In this document: positions 49,076-59,885 of the stretch, piece by piece
Layout of the letters: each line of letters starts with the position of its first letter
Numbering within the stretch: the stretch's first letter is position 1
NCBI RefSeq assembly: GCF_001522545.3
Contig: NC_031768.1
Location: forward strand, 90,568,230 to 90,632,229
Reading direction: 5' to 3'
DNA: 64,000 nucleotides
From: Parus major
Lineage: Eukaryota; Chordata; Aves; Passeriformes; Paridae
Made by a program: the position numbers and the translations under genes
The notes under the pieces: model-generated
Databases searched by the model: none
The model's input: only the letters and a program-made list of their open reading frames with translations
Told to the model about the DNA's origin: nothing

Positions 49076-52000
49076 ACAGGAAAAGAAATGGGGGAGGGGA
49101 GAAACAGTCTTTGTATGTAGGGAAAGAAGGGGCTACTTCTAAGGAGACTTTAGTGGGAGCATCTTGTTCAACCTTGGTAACAGCTTTGGAGAAAAGGGCT
49201 TTAGGAAAAAGGAGCATTATGCTTCCTTTGAGAGGCTATCCTCACTAAAAAACAGAAAAATGAAAATAGAAGAGGGCTGCTTTACTGAAGACTTGGTGGA
49301 GGGGGCAGTGTTAAGTAACTTACCCCCTGTGTGGGTGAGGAGAGTATGAAGTAAGGGCAGACCATTTACTCTAATAGGTGCCTCAAAAAGGCATTAGAAT
49401 CATTCTTACTTTTTAAGTAATTGGATAAGGAGCTTCAGAGATAGCCAAGGTTGGGCTGTCTCCATTTCCTTAAGGAAGGGTTAGGAGGGGCTTTCTGGCC
49501 CTACTTCTAAATGATCTATCAATGATTAATCAGATTATGACTACTTCATTTGACCTCAAGAGAAGATATGCTTAATTTCTAAATCAAAACTGCCATTCAA
49601 GAAAAATGAGTAGTGGCTTTGGGACCTTCCTGCACCAGCTCCTCATTTATTCCTTTCTGTGTGCAAGTTGTGCTCACCAGGTAGGGACCGCAGAGTGGCT
49701 GCGGTGCCAAGACTGTCCTCTGGGGTGCCACTGCTGGAGACATGACCAGAATTTACAGTCTCTGCCCATCTTTCTGCTTCTCTCCAGGATCAGTGCACAT
49801 CAAAATTACTTGTAAGTCTCCCATCCAGGGTCAGGGATCAAGAGCCATCTACTCTCTGAACTCTACCCTCTGCTGTTTTTTGTTTTTTTTTTATTTTGGA
49901 AGAGTGGTTAGGAAGTGGCACAAATAGTGCACTGCAACTACCGGCTGACAAACTCTATAAGTTAGTCTTATCTATAAGATAGTAAAACACTGACCTGAGA
50001 GACATCTAGCAACTGAGGCTGGGATATGAAAGTAGAAAATCCTTTAAACTACAGTTGTAAATGCACTGCAGATGAGATGGCCTTCCCTGCATTCCTGCAG
50101 CAAGTCTAGAGACTTTATCAAAGGTAGCTTACAGGATATGTCAATCTTGTGTACAGTTGCAGTTAAAGAAAATACAGGTCTTAATAAATCTCAACTGTGA
50201 AATATGCTTTCCTTCTCACTAACCTCTACTGTCAATGGCTTGTTTTCACTTATCTTTCTAAAAGGAGTGGTTGTACTTCTCTAAGAATGTGAAGATTATT
50301 TTCCTGCCTTTCCTCTCTCCTTTAACTTGGTCAGTCTTTCACTCTGAGATGCAACAAAGGCTGTTTTCCCAGAGAAAATGGGCAGTAGCCAACAGACCAC
50401 AGTAATTCAATGGAAATACTGAGTGGCTGCACAGAGGTGTTTGAGGTAATCCTTCAGAAATGCTCTGGTTAGAAGGAATGGCATGGCCCAGGCAGTAAAG
50501 GCTGCAAAACTTGCTTTCCTCTGTGGTTATGTGAGGTCTGGAAGCATGGTACACATCACAGATACACTCTTGCTCCAGTGGATACGGAGGTAATGTGGGC
50601 AGCCTTTTCCCTGTGAACAGAGAGAAAGGGTAATGCTGAGACAACAAAAAAATCTGCAGGACACAGAGGTGGCAGTCTTGTCTCTTCTAAAATGACCTCT
50701 GGGAGTATCCTGGATAACTGTTATCTGCAACATCAAATATTGACTCTGGGTTTTCTTGAGGTGATCTCCAAATCCTGCTGTGGCAAATGAAGTCTCATGA
50801 ACCCTTTGGCTATCCTTCATACAGCAATCACCAGGAGCTAAATAGGTTACAGGGATCTTCTTGCCATGCTGAGCAGGGAGCAGAGCTGCTTTACTGGATC
50901 ACTAACTCAGAATCCTAGTGTGAAGTGCTCTTGTAGTACATAAGTGTTTTTTTTTTCCAAGTGCTTCCATATTCTGCTTTAATATTGTGCTAATTGTAAC
51001 AGCCATGTATTGTGAAATTTGCTTAAGATGCTCAGTAAAACATCTGCTGACTCTTTCAAACTCGTGCTCTTAGAGAGTGGTTTAAGTCTAATTGCCCTAA
51101 AATCTGGACTGTAGCTGCCCAAGGGTGAGTGAGGTAAAGGAGGATGGTATTAGGGTTACAGTTGCTGATGATTTTAGGGTTAGAATTGCTGGTAATTTAC
51201 TTTACAGTCTGAGTTGTTTCTGACTGGCAGCTACAGCCAATACTGTGGCTGTGGGGGACTGTGGCAAAAGGTATGTACTGTTGTTCCCTAAATGTACAGT
51301 GATAATGTACAGTTGCTGATATGAGTGCCTGAGGAGATCTTGGCACTTCCTAACGTAACATTAAGCCTTCTCCATGTACATCTTGCTGCATTCTAATGTC
51401 TCACAAATGCTCCAGTAGGCAGAGACTACAGTGGGAAAGGTATCATCTGCTGTTAATGTCAGTAGCTCCTGTGTGAGATGCCTAGGGAGGATGCAGCTGC
51501 CATGCTTTCTTTCCCATCGTGGGGCCTCAACTTCATGTGATGGGGATGCCACAGAGTCCTCCTCCCACCTGAGGAAATACAGCTGGGAAAATGTGTTTGT
51601 GTATGTTAACAGAATGCTTCCCCTGCTTCCTGGTCTTCCCTCCAGTTTTTCAACATGTGGAATCTTGTTTATTAATGTGCACAGCGAATTTACCCCCTTC
51701 TGGTACAGTGGGGAAATTAAGATAGAGATTTGAGATGTGACTAACTGACTGAGCTCTGAGGTCTCCATTTGCATCCTCTGATTTCATCTGTGCTGGCCAC
51801 TAGTCAAGGTACCTTTTTTCCTTGAACTCAGTGTTTTGCTTAGAATTCAATAATAAAATCCATCGTGAAATTTCAGAATTAGTTTTGCCAGTGGTGGACT
51901 ACCAACAGCAATAGATGAACTCTCTGACATAATGAAAAGTGTAGCATAGGAGAAATGGGGGAAACCAGCTTTTGACTGATCAGTGAGGGGTTCACATCAG

Positions 52001-55000
52001 CTGCCTTCGATCAACTTTTGTTACCAGATCCCTGTCCCAAGGCTGATATACCTCGGAACTCTTAATTGTCACTGCTTGTGTAACTTGGGATAGTTACACA
52101 TCTAAATGAGATGTCTTCATAAATAGACGTATAAGAACTTTAAATATGGGCTGTTTTCATTTAAAAAATACTTTGATCAGAAACCAGAAAGAAAGATCTC
52201 TGTCCCTGTCCGAATACTAAAATTCAAAACAGTATCGCTCCCAAACTCTTGGGGCTCAAGTGAGGCTTTTGATACTGGATTACTTTGAATGGAACACTTC
52301 AAACTGGCTGCTAATCTTTTCCAAGTCAAATGTATCAAATTGTACAGTACCACTTACCTTTTTAAGATGCAAGTGCAATAAGGGGAGAGCCTCATAACTA
52401 CAGCTGATTTAATGAAAACCCTTTAATCTCATTAGCCAGTGAAGCACTATGAGAGCCCCTTCTGTCAAACCTGTGCTTCAGACATGCTGTGGCCTCAGGC
52501 TATGTTTTGGAATTGAAATTTTAGCTTTCTGAATCCCAACCTGATCAGCAATTTAAGTGTAGTCATTAGAGTGGCAATTTTGAGGCTCTTTCCCTTTGTG
52601 GGCACTGTGGATATGTTCATGCCAGAAGCGGTATAGATTCTGATGAGGTGAATTGGGTGCTATTGGTAATAAACCTCATTCTCAAAGTCACCCATTCCAG
52701 ATTTCCCCCTGCAACAGTTTATATACCACAGCTCTGAGGACTGAGCTGAAAAGCACTGTTAGACCATAGGCAGAGGTAATATGTGATATTTGCACTCTTG
52801 TGTTTCCCATCAGGATGTTAGAGCTCTGCAACAAAAAGATCCATTCATAGTGGTGTGGATTGCCTTGATGCTTATATGTCCCCTAGTGCCAAGCTTATCT
52901 CTTTAAGGCAGAAATGCAGCTTCCTGTTTATTTACCTGTCTCAAATCCAGCTTCACCTCCCAATTTTTTAGCTCATCTCTTCATAGAGAGCAGGTCTGTA
53001 AATCTAGCTGCAGAGCCATGTGTGCTAATGCTCTGTGTCCATACTGTCTGCTTGGTCCAGGAGCAGAACTTCATGCCTGAATTCACATGCCCATCCAGCC
53101 ACTTCGGTGACAATGGCATATCTCACAGTTTGGCACTCACAGGCTTGCTTTAGCTGGTCCTCTTTGAAGGAAAATACCCTGTGTAGCCCTTCAGCTCCGG
53201 TGTTTATTAGTAAATCAGAAGCAATGGTGTGAAAATGCCTTTGTCCCCTGATTGTTAATAGTAGGAGAGAGACCCTTAGATTGTTTTTTTTGGTTTCTTT
53301 GCTACCCAAGGAACTGGTTCCTCACTGCTTTCTGGGAAATTCTCAGTCTATCCCTTAATATGACACTTGCCTGTTAACGTCCTCACTGTGCGCTTCCCCT
53401 GGCTGTTTGGAGGGATCTAGGGGAGATTGGAAAGAGGAAGGTTAATAATGGGCATTTCTTACATTAGAATGGGATAAATAAATAAAGGTGCCTTAAAGGT
53501 AGCACAACTGAGAGGGATGAAAGCGAAGTAATAGATGTGCCCTAACTGGTATAAATAAAGAAGTAATAGGAAGGATCTGAAGGCCCAGGAGAAGGTGCAA
53601 ATAAATCATGGAGGTTCTTGCTTGGTTTACCACAGACATACAGAACATTCAATAATTCAATTGTTTAATGAAGTTTTACATGATATCTTGCCCCATCACT
53701 TCTCTTTTGTTGAATGAGTCCCACTGTTGAACTTTATTCACTGTTATATTTTCTAGCCCTCCAGTCATGCCTTTTCTCCATTGGAATGGTTGTAATTAAT
53801 GGGTGCCTGTCTTAAGACAGGATGTCACCAAACTAGGTGTGGTACCTCAAATAACAATTTGAGAGCACCGAATATGGTGGAAGGGTTGGTATAAACTCAC
53901 TAATGAGGAGCCAAATCATTAGAGAAAACAAAAACTAGTGAGATGTCATTTAACGAATAAATAAGAGTCATTATAATTGATTAAGGCTGAATACAGGAAC
54001 AGGTCTGCAAAAAGGTACATGTTTTTCCCTTCAAAATAAAAAAAAAAATTGTTTTTTTTTGAGAGGAATGGACAAAAAATCAGTGGTTTTAGGGGGGGAT
54101 CACATTCTTTGGTTCCTTGTGAAATGATTTGTTTTGCATTTAAAGTTCTGAGAAAATTTGTTAGAATTCTAAGTACCATGTTGCTTCAAAGTATGTTATT
54201 CTGCTTTTAATATATCAAAGTGACATGTGGTGAAATTTGAAAGTGCTTTTTAACTAGTACACGTGGGTGAGCTGGACATAAGTTCAGGAAATGTCCTGCT
54301 CCAAGTGACTGGCTTTCAAAGATAGGAGGAATATATGTATGTACACATGCATAGGTGTATGGAACAGGCTTATATATAAAGTATACTTATCCCATCCAAA
54401 GCAAGCATTTGTTTTGGCCAAGGAAAAGCAGCAGCTGGTGATGCTGTAAGCATCTATGGCAGCTGCTAAAGAAAGAATAAATCCAAGGTTTATTCCTCCA
54501 GTTGGGAACTTGAAGTGTGAAAGAATCGTGGCATGAAGGTGGGAGGAACATCCACTTCACACAGCTCCAGTGCAACCACTTTTAAAATACAACATTGCAG
54601 TTTAGACACCTGACTTCCAAAATATTTGGCAGGTTGCATGGAGTGCAGAGCAAGAATGTAATCAAAGGTTGGAGTGACTTTATTTGCAAGGACAGATTTA
54701 AATATGGGTAGCTTGGTTAAGTTATGAAGAAAGGATATTTGCACTAATAGTCTAGATATTTGGAGAGCTGGAGGAGCACAGGCTTGGTTTAGGCATCTTA
54801 ATAACCACCTAAAGCTAAAATTTCACAATGGATGGCAGAAAACTGCACGATGATGGGATGTCTTCATTTGCCAACTGGTTTCCTTGATTAGGCAGATGGC
54901 ATCCTGTGGTGTGGGGTTTTTGCAATGTACCTGAAAAAAAGAAGCAGCAAATGAAGATGTGCCTCCCTGTGGAAACTCTTCTGCACTGACCAAGGGTTCC

Positions 55001-55255
55001 ACGTGAGCCAATATTTCTTCTTCCAGATAGAGATCAGGCATAATGGGAGAACATAAGCAGAGCAAGCTGAGTCTTTTATCTGCTACAAAACGTTCAAAGG
55101 CAAACTGTGGTTAGAGCCATGAGTTTTGATGATTTATTCTACTTGGAATCATCCTGGACTTGTTGAGACACCCCGTTTTTGGGTTAAATGAACATCTCTG
55201 GATTCCTGGTTCCTGTCAGATTGTTCTGAAATCTATCTGAAGTGTGCTCAGTGAC

Positions 55256-56034
55256 CAGAGAATCTCCAGTCACAGAATTATTAAGGCTGGAAGAAGCTTG
55301 TCTAGTCTAACTCCTCTAATGAATGTAAGGTCAAATGGAGCACATTGTTTGCGACTGTGTCCAGGTGGGATCGGGACAGCTGCCAGGCTAGAGACCCCAC
55401 AGCCTCTCTGGGCAACTTATTCTACTGTTTGACCACCTTCACTGTAAAAACAAACAAACAAACAAACAACCTTTCTTTTCCTTATATTTGAAGGGATTTC
55501 CCTATATTTCATTTAGCACCCTGTGCCTCTTGCTCTTTCACTGACACCACTAACTAGACTCTGACTGTGTCTTTGCTGCCTGCCATCAGATATTTATATT
55601 GGTGAGATCCATCCTAGGCCATTTTTAATTGAGGCTAGACAATTCCAACTCTGTTAGCCTCTCATGTGTCGTATGCTTCAAGTCCTTGATAATCTTAGTT
55701 ACTCACTGCTGGGCTTCCTCCAGTGTGTCCATGTCACTATTGCATTGGGGATCAGGACAGAGCACCCCAAACTCTCTACTTCCAGTGCTGAGAGAGGAAG
55801 GATCACCTCCCTTTACCTGCTGTCAATTTTTTTCTTCACAAGAGGCTGCTGACCTGTGTGCCACACACACTGATGACTCCTTTTCAATTATTTATGCAAT
55901 AGAACTCCAAAAGCCTCTTTTGTGGAGTGGCTTTCCAACCAGTTGAACCCCAGTACACAATGGTTCATGAGGTTTTCTTTCCTGGGTGCAAGGCTTTGTG
56001 CTTCCCTTTGAACTTCTTGAGATTCCTATCATCT
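55256..56034 (-). mobile_element. CR1 LINE, 3' half of a split copy, antisense
   Basis: On the plus strand this is the reverse complement of a CR1 3' region. It begins CACAGAATTATTAAGGCTGG and carries CAGCCTCTCTGGGCAACTTA (55400-55419), CACCCTGTGCCTCTTGCTCT and a decayed 'ctgagtagagggaggatcacctccctt' equivalent around 55786-55815. The GGTGCAAGGCTTTGTGCTT segment lies just before the break. An AAAC microsatellite at 55446-55469 has expanded inside it. The copy continues at 56524 after the inserted LTR. Confidence 0.9.
55446..55469. repeat. AAAC microsatellite inside CR1
   Basis: About five AAAC units replace the A-rich 'gtgaaaaa' part of the CR1 consensus. Confidence 0.9.
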
Positions 56035-56523
56035 TGTCAGGAAAATTAATCCATCAGAGGTTTATCTCCAAAAAGGAGACAGAGGAGGTCTTTTACTTTA
56101 TTCAAATAATGGGAGAGGCCATGGGGCATTCCCCTGGGGTGTATCAAACATTTGGAGGGTGCAGCCTCCTTTTTATCCTAATTTCCTGGCTGCATGACCT
56201 TCTCTCTTCCCCCATTGGCTGAGGTACTTGAGAGGTACAGACTTCCAGGAATGATACCTCAGATTCCCCTCTAATATATAGCCCTACCTCTTAATTTTTA
56301 GTTCTTAGGGAATTTTTGGTTTTTACCCATTGTTTCTTTAATCTTTCAATATCCAGTTTCATTTATCAGCAAACCTACAGTTTGTTTGCAAGGCAAATAT
56401 CTTTTTTTTTCCATTCATCAATCAGTGGAATCCTTCCCATTGTTTCTTTTATCTCTCAGTGCTAGTTGTATCTACCAGCAGACCCACAGCTTGTTTGTAA
56501 AGACAAATCCATCATTCCTCTCA
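56035..56523 (-). mobile_element. Solo LTR inserted into CR1, 4-bp target duplication
   Basis: A 489-base insert splits the CR1 copy. It starts TGTCAGG (56035) and ends CTCTCA (56523), so it has TG/CA ends, and ATCT stands on both sides (56031-56034 and 56524-56527). Removing it with one ATCT rejoins the CR1 pattern. On the minus strand a TATATA motif (complement of 56273-56280) precedes an AATAAA signal (complement of 56097-56102) by about 170 bases, and about 60 bases follow to the end. A 4-bp duplication fits gammaretrovirus-like (ERV1) integration. The U3 holds a diverged direct repeat. No retroviral gene is present. Confidence 0.85.
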
Positions 56524-56905
56524 ATCTCAAGTCTTTTGCCTGGCACAGTCCCTCTGAGTGGCAGCACAGCCTTCTGGTGCACCAGCCATCCCTCCAGTAC
56601 TGTACATTCTGCAAATTTGCTGAGTGCTCTCTTCACCACCATCCAGGTCATTCCTGAATCACAGAATCATCAAGTCCCTTCCCTCCTTTTCTAAACTGGT
56701 CATTTCATTGTGAAGGGCTGGCCAGACATGCTGTCTATTTCATAAATCCATACTGACTACTCCAAATTACACTCTTTTTTATCCTTAATATATTTGGAAA
56801 TGGTTTCCAGAAGCATTTGTCCCAGCACTTTCCCTGAAATCAAGATAAGGCTGATGGGTCTATAATTGCCCAAGAAGACGGAAATGATTGGTGTTTGCTG
56901 ATTTG
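56524..56905 (-). mobile_element. CR1 LINE, reverse-transcriptase part of the split copy, antisense
   Basis: It continues the CR1 interrupted at 56034. CAGTCCCTCTGAGTGGCAGC is followed by GCAAATTTGCTGAGTGCTCT and ACCATCCAGGTCATTCCTGA. Next is an apparent internal deletion, then GTCATTTCATTGTGAAGG, ATAAATCCATACTGACTACT, AAGGCTGATGGGTCTATAAT and a decayed AAGAAGACGGAAATGA end. These are reverse complements of the coding part of CR1 ORF2. The frame is destroyed. Confidence 0.88.
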
Positions 56906-57239
56906 GAAATTATCAGTGGAAACCAAGTGCATTAATCCACTTTACTTTTTTTTTTAACTTGCTTTGGGAATATTTGTGTTTTACCTGGGGAAAAAAAAAT
57001 ATATATTAGCAAATTTTAAAGCCTTTTTTTTTTGTTTTTGTGGGCCAGAAGAAACACTTAAATAGCAAAGCTTGAGCAAGTGTAAGGAAGTCAGGGAGTG
57101 GAGTCGGATCCTGCAAGCTGTAGCTGGGAGTGGATGAAACTCACACTCGAGTACAACATCACTGAATTAAGTGTGGCACTACCTCTTCCCGAGGAAGAGT
57201 ATTTCACTTCTCTTTCTCATCCCAAAGACAATTCTCATT
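56906..57239. other. AT-rich stretch with T and A runs
   Basis: Homopolymer runs lie near 56946-56955, 56992-57005 and 57024-57040. No gene is recognised. Confidence 0.5.
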
Positions 57240-57800
57240 GAGTAGCTGGCCACCACATCTGTCCCGGGCTTCTGTCTTGGGGCGACACCCAAGGGGTTCC
57301 TCTTCCAAACTGCCGGGCGGGAGGGGAGCGCAGAGCCAGCCTCTCCCCTCCTTGCTCTCCCTGCTGCTTTTGTTCCCTGCCTTAATTCCCCTTTTGAAGG
57401 GCTGATATTTTATTCAGCAGCCCCTGCTGTGCTGGAGCCCGTGACAGAAGTTTCTCAAAAGCACTCCGTTGACAAAATGCTAACAGCTGGTCTTTGAAAC
57501 TCAGGGAGTGCTAGTCGGAGAGGTGAGGGTGGCAGGGAGCAAGGCAGAGCAGGGAAGAGAGAGGGGAGGGCGGCAGAAAATGCACTATTTGTTAGGAATA
57601 ATGAGGCAAAAATATGACAGAGGTTTTTATTGCAAATAATAGACAGCGAACTTCAAACAACAGCAGAGAATCATTAAAAAAACCACAGCAACAGAGTTAA
57701 ATAAATGCATAATTAGCCAGCACCATGAAGGTGGAATTTACTGCACCGAGATTCTTAAGGGAGAGTCAATAAATTCACAGCTGGTTTGGGGTTTTTTATT
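57240..57800. promoter_or_regulatory. Candidate conserved regulatory block
   Basis: A locally GC-rich start (57260-57330, with CpGs in CCGGGC, GGCGAC, GCCGGGCGGG and GAGCGC) passes into AT-rich sequence with many homeodomain and POU-type words. Examples are TTGCAAATAATAG near 57631 and GCATAATTAGCC near 57706. No transposon is recognised. The regulatory role is inferred from composition. Confidence 0.25.
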
Positions 57801-59614
57801 ATTATTATTCTTTTCCCTCAGGAACAGACAAAAATGTGAATGAGCCCAGGGCTGTTCTCAAGGTTTTGGCGGGATTTCTCTTCTTGTTGGCACAAACTGC
57901 AGCCTCTGTCTCAGTGGAGACAGGGCTGCCAGATCCACTCTCCCAAGGGAGACGGGCTGATTTGTGAGTGGCAGGACTGAATGCTATGTGTATTTGGGAT
58001 TAAACCAATGAGTAAGCACGTCTGGTCCTGGGGAAATTTGAGAAAATGTAGGGAAATGCATTGCAAGTCCTGCATGCACCTTAGCACGGGTGTGTGTAGG
58101 ACTATGCGTGTCAATTTTAGGATAAGGGGGTGTGTTACTCCTGCTCTTGACTTCTACATCGGAATCCTCAAGTGTGTGGGTTTGTGCTGTCGCAGTGTGA
58201 GCTCTGACTGACATGTGCACGTTGAAACAGGGGGCGGAGGGTCTGCTCTGCCATGTGTGGGCACAAAGTGGGGCTGGTTTTAAAAGGTAACAAAGTCCGT
58301 GTGTCACTGCAGCAACAGGAAGATGGTACAGTGGTGCATCTGCACGAGATTCCCCTCCTGTTCCTCTTTCAGTGCCATGCATACTAGACCTGTGTGAAAA
58401 TGTTCCTCACAAATGCCTTTTTTCCCCCAGGATAAAATGCAGATTTGTTCTGAACAGATTTCTGCCTGTGTTTCCACAGGGTGCATCACTTTCTCTGACT
58501 GCCTTTCCAACACGCCCATTTCCCCTCTACACCAGCTACAAGTGAAGACCTGTAAACACAAAAGGCAATGGTGAAGCCATTAGTTTTTTCTGGTCAGCTT
58601 GAAGCAGGCCCTGTTTGCTTCCTGTATCTCACTGTGTTCCTGGAACCATAATCAGGCCAGGACCCAATTCCTGCAGATAGCTGTGTTAGGGGGACATTTG
58701 GTTTGCTGTAAGAATTTCAAATGCTGTATTTCATGCTACTTCTGTAAAACTTAAATGCTTTGATTTTTTGAGATTATCAAAAAGCTTTGTTTTGATCAAA
58801 AATGTCAACATTCAGAATTGGAATTTCCATTCCATAGGGAAAAACAAAAGTTTCAAGTTTTAATCACCAGCTTACAATGAAAAAAAAACCTTCAGGTTTC
58901 ACAACAAATAAAAAATAAAATAAATATTAATCTCACCGTTTTTCTCTGCATGACAAGGTGACACCCATAAAATTACCTATAGAACAGAGTTGTTTTCCTT
59001 CCCCACTTCTCACCAACACACAGAAAAAGCTGCAGTACTTTGTGGCACTTGATTTGAGCCAGTCAACTTTGTGCTCTTAAAGCAGTGGAGTTCAAAACCA
59101 AAATTTGAGTGAAAGCAGTGTTGTCTTCTGTACAGCTCTGCCTGCTCCCTTAACCACACTGCTGAGGGAGCAGACACCCACTGTTGGGACTGAGGGCACC
59201 TGCTAGCATCAAACCTTTCACGTGAAGGCAGATTTAGTACAACAAGCAGTTAGAGAGCCTGAACTAAGGAATTTGACCCCCTCTATCGATTCTCTCACAC
59301 TCCAAATTCTTATGCCAAGTGTGATTGGGGTTCTTTTTGGCTACACATGGAAAGATACAGACCACAATTTAAAGCTGGACAGCCAGTAGTATACAGTAGT
59401 ATAAGAAAGAAGAATGACTCTCTTAGATGACAGGGGAGACTGAAACTGTGAGACACTTCCTACTCCGATGGCTAAAAGACAAATGATTTCAAGAAGAAGC
59501 TTTCTCTCAGATTATCTGCCATGATAAACACTTTTCAGCAAAAAGGTAATGAGAAAAAGCTGTGCCTAACCCCAGAGGGAAGGAGAGAGACAACAGAGAT
59601 CACATCATGCTATC
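57801..59614. other. Unique stretch, no gene recognised
   Basis: No recognised repeat or gene. Open frames of up to 132 codons on the minus strand (57984-58382) show no domain. Confidence 0.5.
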
Positions 59615-59885
59615 GGTGTGCCACCAAACCGGCAATTGATGCTAACGACAAACGGACACGGGAGATAAAATCGGAGTCACGCATTGAAGCCTGCCTCTGA
59701 AAAGGCTGTGCCTGCCTCTGATGGAGACCCGGAGCTCTGCTTTCTCTTTGCACCACAACAACGAATGTGCAGCTTATCTCTCCCAGCAAAGCACTGAGCA
59801 GAACTGCGGGTGAGTGCTGCGCGGGGTGAGCGTGTGCGCAGGTCTGCGTGCTGGAGAACATTTGTGCGCTCACCTGTGCGGGCAT
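59615..59885. promoter_or_regulatory. Short CpG-dense patch, possible promoter or enhancer
   Basis: By hand count about 17 CpGs occur in roughly 270 bases (for example 59615-59680 and 59806-59880), against very few in the flanks. A GCGG|GTGAGTG donor-like word lies near 59805-59815 on the plus strand. Minus-strand open frames here have no recognisable content. It could be a non-coding RNA promoter or an enhancer. Confidence 0.35.

Larger units (their letters stand above)
42268..55255. other. Long repeat-poor stretch, no gene recognised
   Basis: About 13 kb with only simple repeats and no clear transposon, apart from a doubtful CR1-like trace at 49018-49075. Many short open frames on both strands lack recognisable content, for example at 48129-48554 and 51361-51774. 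A perfect 16-base palindrome lies at 53806-53821. A short pair of TTAGGGTTA-like words lies at 51152-51175, and a small inverted repeat (CAATCTGT and its complement) near 44146-44172. Confidence 0.5.

Noticed and set aside
51152..51175. Interstitial telomere repeat
   Set aside because: Only two imperfect TTAGGG-like words about 20 bases apart, not an array.
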